Shown here: piece after piece, positions 10,317-22,300 of the stretch
How the letters are laid out: each line of letters starts with the position of its first letter
How positions within the stretch are numbered: position 1 is the stretch's first letter
Assembly: GCA_017591395.1 (NCBI GenBank)
Contig: WEDG01002105.1
Span: 99,155-163,154, forward strand
From: Schistocephalus solidus
Taxonomy: Eukaryota; Platyhelminthes; Cestoda; Diphyllobothriidea; Diphyllobothriidae
DNA length: 64,000 nucleotides
Reading direction: 5' to 3'
Program-made: the position numbers and the translations under genes
Notes under the pieces: model-generated
The model's input: only the letters and a program-made list of their open reading frames with translations
The model's database searches: none
What the model was told of the DNA's origin: nothing

Positions 10317-13300
10317 CTGTGATTGGTGGACAAAGATGCGGGTAAGAAGCAGAAGCAGTCAAGTAAACTGCAAAACAGATAGACGGATAAGCGTGTGCGA
10401 GAAAGATGGATTTTTGGTTATGCACAGGGTCGTGAGTCCACGCTCTCATGAGGTTCCTCAACATGATCACGGATGTATAACCGCTCTGGGTAGAAGCGAG
10501 ATCACCTAGCAACTGGTTGCATTGGAAAAGACTATATCAATCAGACACGCTGCCAGAAGAGGCACCAAGTTTAAGGCGAAAACTATCCTACATACCTTCG
10601 TATGTACCTCTACAGTGTTGCTAAATTTTACTCTAACAGTTCACGGCCTTCCCATTCAACATCAAATGCCAATCAGAATCTCGTAGAAGATAGCCGCGAG
10701 CAAGAAGCTGTGGTTGCTGTTTATCAGTCGGCCACATGACTTTTCCTGTTAGCCCGTCACATTACGGACGAGTTTGATAGGCTGAGCGTACATTTACCAG
10801 ATAGAAACAACAGTACTTTCAGTTCTGTTCTGTCATAAGCAGGCTTGACATGCGGCCTTTTTCGTCAATTAATTGCATGAGCGGCTTGGATGGCAATTAG
10901 CCATATCTTACGAGCGCCCTTGAGACTTTTGTAATTTAAAATGAAATAGTGACTACAACAAAGGAAAAAAAGAACTTCTACACGTTCAGCTATTGGTCAG
11001 AACACTGATAAGTGCGACGTATATCCATTTACTAAGCCCAAACAGGGAGATGCATCGCAGGCTAAGTAAACGTCACCTACAGGGCACCCAGGATTCCATC
11101 TACTCTCTCATTTGTACACGAAAAATTGTGCTGACGGTGTGAAAATTCGGTTTAGAAACACTGTCTCTCCGAGGAGAGAACTTCGACTGCTGGTCTCCGA
11201 GTAGGCTTTTGAAATTAGGCCCTCATTTTTTCTCCTCCATTCACATGTGAGTTTTGTTATATATACATGGGCTGGCCCATTTAGCGCATTAGATACTGTT
11301 ATTTACCACTATTTGTTTATTTTAGATACAATAATGAGGTCGATTTCAAATGACGCCCGCACCATTTTGAAGGATGAAAATCTAACGCAAACTCTCCAAC
11401 TCATTCACGGACGACCATGTATGATGTCGAAGATTGCAGATTTCAGTCAACATGTATCGTTTGTTATCTTCCAGTTTTTATCTCATTTACGTACTTATTT
11501 TCATACACGGTACATGGGGGTCTTTGTGCTGAAAATGTTGTAATGGTTCTTTCAAAATAAAGCGTGTCGGTGTTTCTTTGTCTCTTACTCTTGGAAATCA
11601 GGACGAACGAATGCAAGTCACCTGAAGTACCGGAGTAGTTCATCCTGCCAGCTGGTTCTAAAGTTAATGTTTGTAAAGTTCAGTATTCCTATTTACAAGG
11701 TCAGGACGTCCTCCAAACCAAGGCACTCAGCCCGCTCCTAAAAAAATTGGGCTCAATCCTACAAATTGAACGTACAATGTCCATGTCCCAAAAGAAGAAG
11801 GTCTGAAGGCATCTTGCCACTCGATACAGCACGTTCATCCTTTGGCGTTCACGTGTGACAGGACATTACCACGCCACGAGTATACGTGCTTTGACATGTA
11901 ACAACGCGCCTAACGATACGAAATAGGGAGGCATAGACAATTTCGCGGGGAGTTCCTACGTTGGCGCTCAGACGTGGATAAATTGGGAAGTTCTAGCTAG
12001 ATAAAAACCTTGAAAAGAATGGTTGAGGAGCTCGGCCGCTGTCAGTGGCGTCGAAAGGACTGGAAACACATAGCGAATCCGTGACAGAGGACTAGGCTTC
12101 GAACCAATTTTTCTAGTTGCTTAGAGGTTGAATTGGAATTGACTGGCACCTGTAAGGAGTTTTGTGTAACACAAGCGGTAGAACCATTAGGCTTACGGTA
12201 TGGGTTTTTAAGGAAAAAAATATTCGGCCAGCAAGGTAGAAAGTTTTCGACAAAGTCAGCAGATACTGAAGTTGTCATTTTCAGTTCAATTTCCATTAGA
12301 CACACAACGTACACTGCTTCCCTTGCATTTACGCCCAGAGAGAAGTCGTGGATACTCTAGGAGCCATGATGTGTGAAGTTAGGGAACATTTAGAACAAGA
12401 AAAAGACCAAATTTATCCCTTCAGATAAGGTGACAAAGCTCTCTTGAGCTGTTGAGGCTAGCACGTTTGTCCTGCCTAGCAAAAGTCTACGGCTTCAGTT
12501 TCTTGGCAAAAGAAACCGAAGATCAATCAAACTGATCAATTCCACATTTAGTATACTAGAGAGGGGGGCCGAGCGACAGAGAAGGTGAGATTGCTCGTGG
12601 TAACCTGGGCTTCAATCTTACTTCGCCTCCATTCTAGTCACGGTTCCGCTATGGAGTCAACACTCAAACAGAGATGCTGATCCTTGTTGATGGCAGGAAC
12701 AGGCAAATCTATTCAGCATGTTACACATTTTGGTATTCCTTAAAAAAGCGAACCACAAGTAATCGTAAATACGCCAGTGCTTGCAGGCAGGTGCTGCTGT
12801 AGGCCAGGTAGCGCGCGTTTGCGTGCCTACATCCGCTTGGGCCGCTGAATGAGGTTCGCGTAAGGGGGGAGGAGGCTATAATTGATCTAGAGATAAAAGC
12901 GTGCCCCGTTGGGTGCCACTTGCAAGACACTGCCCTAGACCACTGGGAGCGAACTTTGCGTCGGAGCAAAGTAGAATTCGTGTGGGGGGGGGCTCCGATA
13001 GCCTGCCGCGAAGCTCAGGTTTACTGAACTTAGTGCACACCCTCCTCTCTACCGCCTACGTTGTTCGAGGGGAGGGAGGGGAGACGGTGTGAGCCATTTC
13101 AGTTAAAGCTGCCAGCGCCTAAACAAGCCCCATTAGCGTCCAGTCGGGGTTTGACACGGTTGTGCCCGTCACACGGCCCATATCCGTGTCGTTGTGGTTA
13201 ACCCATTCGATGGCCGAGGTGTGAACCAGATCACCACTGGACACACGGAAGCGCTTGGGCCAGCCGCCCAGTTTCAGATCACGTGAGAGGTCCTGAGGAT

Positions 13301-16300
13301 GATGAAATCACGCGTCTAGCCCATTTACCACCGAAGCTGAATGGCATAATCCAGACGAGTCCTCGATTAGATGGGTTACAAAACGACTGGCGCGTTAAGA
13401 TCAATTAGGGACCAGCGCGACTTTTGAGCAAAACCAACTTTACTGACGCGGCAGGATGCCATGCTAGTCTTAGACGTTTGAAATGCTCATTCAGATACAC
13501 ACGTTAATACGGTTTGCTTACATGGCCTATCCGACAGGAGCTTTTCGTAATGCAGGTAGTTCTGCGCTAAATTCCAGGCAAGTTATCGTTACGGAGAGTG
13601 TTGGGGTAGCATTAGTATACGGGAAAATTTATACGTCCTGAAAGTCAACGCTAAACTACCTGCATTAAGTGGGAGGAGAGGGGGACGTTCCTCGTCCTGT
13701 GTATTGCTGGAAAGGGGGAAGGGGGCGGCATAAAAGCAATTCTGACCCACACGTTCTTCGCATAATTATAAAAATGTGAAAGAAAACATATGAATGGAAG
13801 TCAAACCTAAATGAATCCCTGTTGGGTTTGTTGAGAGAGCGAGGGTAGAAATGGAGAAAATCAGCATCTGTGCGATAGCAAGGCAATGTTATATTTATGC
13901 GGGGGTCCGATAATTTTTATACATGCGTCTACAACTTCCGTATTACAACCACCTCAAAGTCACGTGGCAGATGCATAGTCCACGGAGAGGAATAAGGACT
14001 TTAACGGCCAGCCTTCTATCGACAGTGTCTCAGTTGGAAAACCTCTCTACACACTGCCTTCCGTACTCAAAGCTAGTCTTGCAGGTGTTTGGCTAATCAA
14101 TAAACCAAATGACTACGCGTGCGCCCAAAGTACTTGGCGTCCGCGACCACATACGGCAGTTCGACCGTCGATTTCGACGAGGTCCACCGTATGCTCCACA
14201 CCAGGTGGTGCAGGGACGGTGACTTGCGCGTGAATTAGTTTTAAGTGATAGTAGCCTTGCGCTGCAGCTACCGCACTCTCTCCTCCTCCCCCACCTGAGC
14301 CCAGTGTCAAGAAGACCGGAGATGGGAGAGGGCGCAGGTGGCTGGCGCGGCCGGAGCCGCCCCTGGGCGTGCCACCACACCTGGCTCGGACCCCACGGAG
14401 TGGGAGTGTCATAAAGGCCAAATTAAGGAGCCATTGCAACCTGACTCTCAGTCCGCCAGACAGCCACTCCACACAAAACACACATTGGGCTGACCACGCG
14501 GTCCGATTTATCCCGTCAGTTGGCAACCTTCCAAGCCACGGCTTTTAGAGCACCATGATAGTTTCAAGCCAGTCAGATTGTGTATAGTGAGCAAAATATG
14601 CTGAGCTCTCGACCTCACTCTCTCCCCACCCCCACAATCAGACCACTGTCCGAGCCGGTCAGTTGTCTGATGCGGAAGCGGGCGCAGCTGATGGTGACCT
14701 CGTCCACGTGTACTACGTACACGACCTGGCCCCCCAAACACAAGCGCCAGGATTTCACACAGCAGGGGGTTGAACGGCTTACATCTCACATGTGTGAGAT
14801 AACCAGAGGTCACGTTAAGAAGGAGCCATCGCAGCCCGACTCTCAGACCACCAGTCAGCCACTCCACACAACACACATTGGACTAACTGCGAGGTCTGAG
14901 TGTAATTGTCAGTTGGCAACCTTCCGACCGCGGCGCTTAACGTTACCGCACACTCTTCTCCTCCCCCACCTGAGCCCGGTCTCACGCACAGGCAAGAAGA
15001 CCGGAGATGGAAGCGGGCGCAGATGGCGTCTTACGTAGGAACTTTTTCTTGCCTAAGAGTATGGCCCCGTCTGCGTCGCCAGGTGCTCAGATAACACAAT
15101 AGCAACCCCAACATAGGTTAAGCAGAGGGGTATGCTGTTTAATCGGGAAAACGGGGGCAGTTCGGTACTATTACGCGACATCAATGAGTACCGATACCGA
15201 ACACTGAGACTGAAAAGTATAGGTAACACTTGTGTCAACCACTACCAAGATAAAGAAACACGTTAGAAGAGAAGGTTCAGATTTCCAGGCAAGAAGATAA
15301 TATGTGATCTAACTCGCGGGGACAAAAGATAGGTCAGCGTGTAATACGCAACGTAATAAATACCGACGTGACACTAACTCTATCCATTCTGTTCGTTAAA
15401 GTTTGCATTTGTTGCCGGGTTAGTAGGGTCACACAATAGTTCGTTGGCGGTAGGAGGCCCGAAGTATCGGGTCAAATAGCAACTTTCCAAACGCCGACTA
15501 TTAGGACACTGCGATAGGTTCGAAACGCATCCTTTTTACTTTGATAATGAAAGATCGCGCAGAGCAGGCCTCATTCTCAATCCTGTCAAGGATACGAATA
15601 CAACTGGGTCAGGTATGCTAGGAATTATATCGCGCATGTTCGTCGGCGTGAGGTAAAGCCACTGGATCTCGCAATCCACGCACTTGTCGGGGCAACAAAC
15701 TTTGTGCGGCCCTACTAACCAGGCAACGAATGCTAACCCTAATGAAAACAATGAAAAGGGGTAGGACTAGGTTGGCACTGCCATTTTCTTCATTTAGCCC
15801 CATCCATAAAAATCCTATTACCACCGGTTCCGTATTCTCGCTGACTTATCATTCGTTCCCTGAGTTGGGTCATATGTAAGGTTCTTGCCGATTGTCAACA
15901 GCAAATTCCCATCACCATAAACCCGAAAAATGGTCAACCAAAAATCAGCCCAATTTGTCCGAGCCTTGTTACGCTTACAGCAAGAGACACACTCCGTCAC
16001 TTAAACAGCCTAGATGCTCGTAACATGCAAAACTAATGCATGATTTCGCTGTACAACAGCATGAAAGTAGTATGTAATCGATAGCGGCATCCGGATGCAT
16101 CTTAGCCATTCTGAAATAGAAACAGTCTGATGATGGCGGTAGCAACCCAACCGAAATGAACTTCGCATTTCACATTAACATATCAAGCTCAGCGGTCGAG
16201 GGGAGGGGGTGCATAAGGGTCTAAGGAATGTTTTCCCCGCCTGAAAGTGGCTGCTGCCAACGGCTGAAAGCTACGAACAAAAACACACGAAGTGCTAACA

Positions 16301-19300
16301 GCCGTCAAGCTAACCGACTAGTGCGCTCGTCCTCATAAGCCGCCCTGTTCCGATCGAGGCAGTGGCTGGTTGCATAACGCCCGGTACATGCGCACTGCGG
16401 TGACCAGGTGCGGCGCGATGTAAAAGTTAGCGAAAAAATATGAGGTGATATTGTTGGCGGGTCACAAAACAGGGTGGGATTGGGGGTGGTGGTGGCCCGG
16501 GGACACACTGCTGGTGAGAGATAATTCAGTTTTGCTCGAGCACTCGGATAGGACGTGACCGCAAAACTAAACAGTTCTCTTATGTGGACCAGGACCCATT
16601 AGATGTATGACACGAAGCCCTATAATCTGCCAAACTTTCAAACTCAATTTAATTAAAACCGGGAAGTATAAGTCTGTCCTTTTGGTTTGAAATATTGGCA
16701 GTAGGCGATACCCAGCTATCGCTTCGTTCATATCTCGGCTGACGACTCGGTGATTGGTAGGCTAACAGATAAGGCAAAAGCCTTGCCTTTCGTCATCCTG
16801 CCAAAAATAATGCAGACTCAGGAGGGCGAAAGCAGTACTTGGAAAATTGGCTGTGGTAATCCTCTCCACGTCCTGACAGGGAACGAGACAATAATGGGAC
16901 GGTTTTACCCAGTTCAAAATGAAAAAACGCAGCGGGAAAATAACACAATCAAGGCCTCCCGAAAATACAGATCGGTACGTACATAATCATTCCCCTACAA
17001 ACTTTAAAAATCAACTCATAGTCCAAAGCTCTGTATTCCACATCGAAATTCAAGTAATTAGAAGAAAAAACCAAAATCGATAATCTCTGGAACTCAGGGC
17101 TCCGATGGTTAGAGCGTTGGCTGAATTAAAGCTCTGCCTTTACTGTAGAGGGTTCGAATTCCACCGAGATTGTCGAATTTTCCACAGTTGAAACAACAGA
17201 ATTATTCGAAACGCTCAAAAGTCGACGAATTAAGTGAGCCTGGCGTCACCTGGAAATCTTGCTTGTCATCAAGCTTACTGTATAAAAATTGGTGGATTTC
17301 ATATTTTGCATTAGGCTGGGCGGGTAAGTTGACCCAAATGTGATTAAACTCAAGACTCTCGGTGGGGCCTGGTAGCTCAGTTGGCTAGAGCGTTGGTTGT
17401 AATCATACCTTGTCTTTGCTTTCGTAGGTTCGAATCCCAAGGAGGCCACCAGGTTTTTCCCAACTGAGGCAAATTAATGAAGCCCCGGAACCAAACCCAC
17501 AATTTAAAGCAAATTTCTGCAGACAGTATCGAAAAGGTAAGATCAATATCGATTACTGAAAAAGAAGCCGAAAGGACGAGGACGGCTCACAAAGCCATGC
17601 ATAGAGAAAATAGAAAATACCCTAGTAAATAAACCGCAGAATTAAACGGGCATAGACGTAGATCGGGTTAAATAATGAAAATACGGCCCATACTGTCAAA
17701 CCGGAATTTAGGAGGGTAAAAATGCGCAAAGTTAGGATACAACTAATAGGCCGTAAAAGAGGACTCCACGCAGATGGTTTCATAAACGGCCGTGACTTCG
17801 AGTGTCTCTGACCTGTCGGTACACACATTCCAGACATCAGGAAGATAGGCACACGGATAAAAGTACTCAAGGAACTATTGAGAAGATGCACATTAAACGT
17901 GCACATACTTTTTTGACAACAATGGACGGAGTTGCCATAGACTGGACTCTGGGTCTTCTTTTGGCAAATTTGGTAATGATACAGCTCGAGAAATGCCAGC
18001 TTATCAGTCAAATGGATAGGTGATGACAGTGCAGTTGCTACCTGGATGATATGTTCGCAATTGCAACTGCGCAAACCATCATAACCACGTTGTTAGACGC
18101 TGTAAATCAGGAACGTCCGTCGAGCAATTTCCTGTTGGGTTCGCTTCCCGTCATGGAGGTCATACAGAGCCAGAGGCCTGACAGTGGCATTCGACAAAGC
18201 ATCTATCAGAAGAAACCTGGTCTGAAAAATATAGGAGCTTTACCGGTTGCGCACCCAGCAACGCAAATTACTTAAAAGTTCGGCATAAGGAGCTATACAT
18301 TGTTGTTCGACGGGCAGCATCGACGAGACACGCGCGAAAGGAGCTAGAAATTGCTTCATGAGAACGGATTTGCTGAGCAATTTATTGCAAACAATACTAT
18401 CGAAAGATTAGAAAATCTCCCATGCAGACAGAAGAAAGAAAAAAACCGATCCTTAACGGTTCCCTCTGAAAGAGAAACACTGAGAGAACACCTGAGAAGA
18501 TATCGACGCTATGGAATTGCCTAGCCGCCAAGATCCGGTATCATTTTCAATCATTTCCACTACACACATAGACGTTAAGGATAAATTACCAATTCGGACA
18601 CCCTTTATGTGCATTTTGGGTATAGGCATGTCAAGTTAGGGGTTTCACCGTGAAGGTTGTAGCAGTTCACATCATTTAACAATCGCAGAAGTATACTACT
18701 TAAGTATTCATATTTTACCGAGCACTGTTTTTTGCAGGCAGTCGAAATGAGATGCCTTCAAAAGCCGGCATCCCTGGGTGTCCGATATACCATGGGATTG
18801 TGTTGTTTGATACTAAATATTGCAACCCTACTAACTTAATCCTTCCGATTCGAAAATGCATTTCCGAATTTCGGTTAAGATTTCGTGACATCGGTAACTG
18901 GCTGTATATCCGAGATGTGTGCTTTTCACCACTTTTCTTTGACAAATACGCACACACATACACACACACGACTACAGTTCGACCGTCGTAGTCCGACGAT
19001 GTCCACCGTATGCTCCACGGAAGGGTGTTGCAGGGACGGTGACTTGCGCGTGGATTAGTTTTAAGTGATAATAGCCTTGCACTGCAGCTACCGCACTATC
19101 TGCTCCTCCTTCACCTATGCCCGGGGTCAAGACAGAGTCCAGAAGACCGGAGACGAGAAAGGGCGCAGGAGGCTGCTGCGGCCAGGGCCCTTAGGCGTGC
19201 CATCACACTCCCCCTCCATGTTCGGCAATTTTTATGGGAGCGCAACCCGAACAACGTTTGCCGTGCCCTGATGTGGCCTCTGTGGCCACCACGTGGACCG

Positions 19301-19315
19301 TTAAGGGGGCACACA

Positions 19316-19362
<47 letters not shown>

Positions 19363-22300
19363 ACTTTTTGCTGTCCTTCCGCCATGTCTATAGATTTGCA
19401 AAATGAAGGAAGCCTTTGTACTTTAAAGCGCCATTCGTGCTCTGTCCCACTTTTTAGTGATCAAAACCGCTGGTTGCTGGCGTCTCAGCGGCCAGCGAAT
19501 GAAAGAAAGACGGGGACTATACGTTAGCCTGACTTCGACATAATTGGCACGTGCATCCATGGGGTATTGGGACGGCCTTCGTCGAAGACACATGTGTTTC
19601 ACAAATAAGCGATCGTGAACGATTCAAAGATAGTGCCTTCAAGCGTAGCATCTGCTGACTACTTAATTACGGCCATACATACAGGGGGCATGCACTAAAT
19701 GGAGACTCAGGCTACGCCAGTCACGGAGCCCACAGCCTCGAAACCGGTGGTGGAGCAGAGATAGTGATTCAATTGGATCCCTGTGAACAGTCACAGGCGC
19801 TAACTTTCCTTATGGGAGGACAATCGTGACTCGTGGGGTTCCTACTGATGAAATAATTCAGCCCTCCATCGAACTGAGAGTCAACCGCAATGACACCAGG
19901 AAGTCTTTAAAATGTGCATCCAGTGACCACCCCCTTGTTTGCACGAAGCCAGCATCATGTGACGTTAGCGATCATCTCGCGTGTGACAATCACAGCGTCC
20001 GGTCGTTCCAACGATTTGTCACTGCCCTCACTGGACACTCAAGTCTAATCGGTGGCTGCGCTAAGCAGTGCGGTGAAAGCCGATACTCCCTTAGACCGGG
20101 GGCCTAGAAAGATGAATGCGGCTCGGGTGTATTGATGAGTAGTCCAGTTAATGGAGATAGGAGCCGAGCGTGTCGTTACTCGGCAAAGACAGACCGGTAT
20201 GGATAATTTCTATGCTCCCTCTTCCCCGTCAGGAGATGGAAACCGGAAACGCCCATAACACGGGTGGATTTACGCTAACTCCCAAGGAACTTAGCGTTAA
20301 GAGTCGGGTTAGGGTAAGTGTCAGCAAACGGGAAGATTTACACTTCCTCGAATTTAACGCAAGGTCACCTACATTACGTGGGGAGGCGTTCCTATTCCCT
20401 TAAGCAGTCAGGGGATGCCATATAAGCAAACTCAAACGATAGGCCAGCCAAGACTACGAGTATATGCTTTATACAACGGATGGTAAGGTTGCCTTGGACG
20501 GCCGCCTTTAAAAGGACACAAGAATAGGAACCGTCCACAATACATATGGCTTTGCGCTAAATTCCAAGGAAATTGTGTTTTAGGGTGTTTATCGTGCTAA
20601 CTTTATGGTAGGGCTTGGGTTTAAAGGTAACAGTTTGGTTTTATTTCATGGTTAAAGTTAGCGTTAGTACGCGGGTATATTTACTCTTCCTGAAATTTAC
20701 CTTAATTCCACCTATTTAAGCAGGCGGGGCGGTTCCTATTCCCGTGTCCTGTTTAGGCAGCCATCCCTATCCAACGGATGGACCAACTATGAGGGAATAA
20801 GTGGTACTCGAATAACGCCCGGAAGTATCTTTCAAAAGCGGAAACAAGACGGAAGTACGCGGTCGTTGTTTATACCAAATCAGTCGCAGTGTCTGACGAC
20901 GGGGAATGTTCGATCTCCTCAAATTAAACTGATCGCCAACTGAATACAGAGGTCTGATCGACGGAGACAAGGTGAGCCCTGTCACCCTCAGTTTTCTCGA
21001 GGAAAAACGAAAACGAAAAAATTACGGATGCGCCCTCATCACGAAAAGCGATATCGATAAAGTTAAAAACAACTGTCTGTCCTCCAGCATGTGTAGGACA
21101 TTAACGAAATTTTCATCACAAAGCGGCTTCCTAGAGCGTCAGCGCTGAAGCTCTGAAGATTTGGAGCTCCGATGTGGGAAACGCAAGTTTTGCGAGGATC
21201 TGCCAGCCTCCTAATCGTGCCTACAGCGAAGATGCACCAAAAGGTATGCTCGGTAATCCTAAACACTATCAGCTTTGCTTTCCTGGGCGCCAAAAGATCA
21301 GGTGGAGGTGCCGGGCCCCCAAAAACACCGATGTAATCCGCCAGGCATGAAGCACATTTAACGGCGAAACAACTGCGATGTGCTGGTCCCAAAGCTGGTG
21401 AATGGTGCCGATTGCTGGACCGATCGCTATCTAGTTGCATCAAAGACGAAGCAACAAAGAAAATCATTAGGACAATCTTAGAAGGCCAAAAAATCGAGGC
21501 CAGTGAACGCTGCAGTACTGGACCATGGAGAACGCAAGCAAAGAGAAGCAATCACAACAATGACAGTGCTTGTAGATATTGATGGATGACGATTACGACC
21601 AGGAAGGTAGAAACGGAGTGACATTGTCCACAGGACCTGCCCGAAAATGCTCGAACACAAACCTTGAACTGGAGAACGAAGAAAGTGCCAACAAAATCAT
21701 CGCGGTCGTCCCGCTTGCAGGGCCTGAGATATCCGTGCGATGTCATGGCAGGGTGTGGACTAGCAGGTAACACGAATTTGGTGAAGTTCACCCGACATAA
21801 GCATCTGTTGGCCTGCTATTGAGAAAGTGTCTGCTGACAACCTGATCACTATACAGTGCTGGTGTGGGCACTTCGAGTGCCTTTTTAAGTTCAATGACAA
21901 AACCACTATTCCCTCAATCTGACGCGCAGATGTAGCCCATGCAGTGTTGTAAAACCCTCCTTCGAAACTGGCGCGCTGGCTCCATGAAGTGATGGAGAAA
22001 GCGTAGGAAGACGAGACTACGCTCGATGACTGGGGACCAGTCAACTGTGTGCCTGCCACCGAGACAGATGAATGTGGCAACTACCACAGAATAAACCTAG
22101 TCAACCTCGCTGCAAAGGTCTTCTCCATGGGCACTTTCGTTATATTTAGGTGTACTTGGTCCTAGGACGAGAGCCAACCCAGGCGGGTTTCGAGTCGAGT
22201 ATGGATACCCCCAATTAAACACTCATGTTTTTTTCTATTCAGCATAAGTCCTCGTGTTCAGTAATAAAGCTAGCTGATGAGTTGCCAAAGGTTGTCCCTG

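Noticed and set aside
9934..10512. 192-codon ORF as a single uninterrupted gene
   Set aside because: Only 10125-10316 matches the LCAT family and it has acceptor and donor sites; the flanks are intron read-through and repeat.
13993..15038. ORFs of 95-184 codons shared by modular repeat copies at 3.9-4.6 kb and 14.1-15.0 kb
   Set aside because: They recur because the DNA repeats; they are open in several frames and on both strands and show no domain or start conservation.
21063..21551. 162-codon minus-strand ORF
   Set aside because: It overlaps the start of the decayed LINE on the plus strand and has no recognisable motif.
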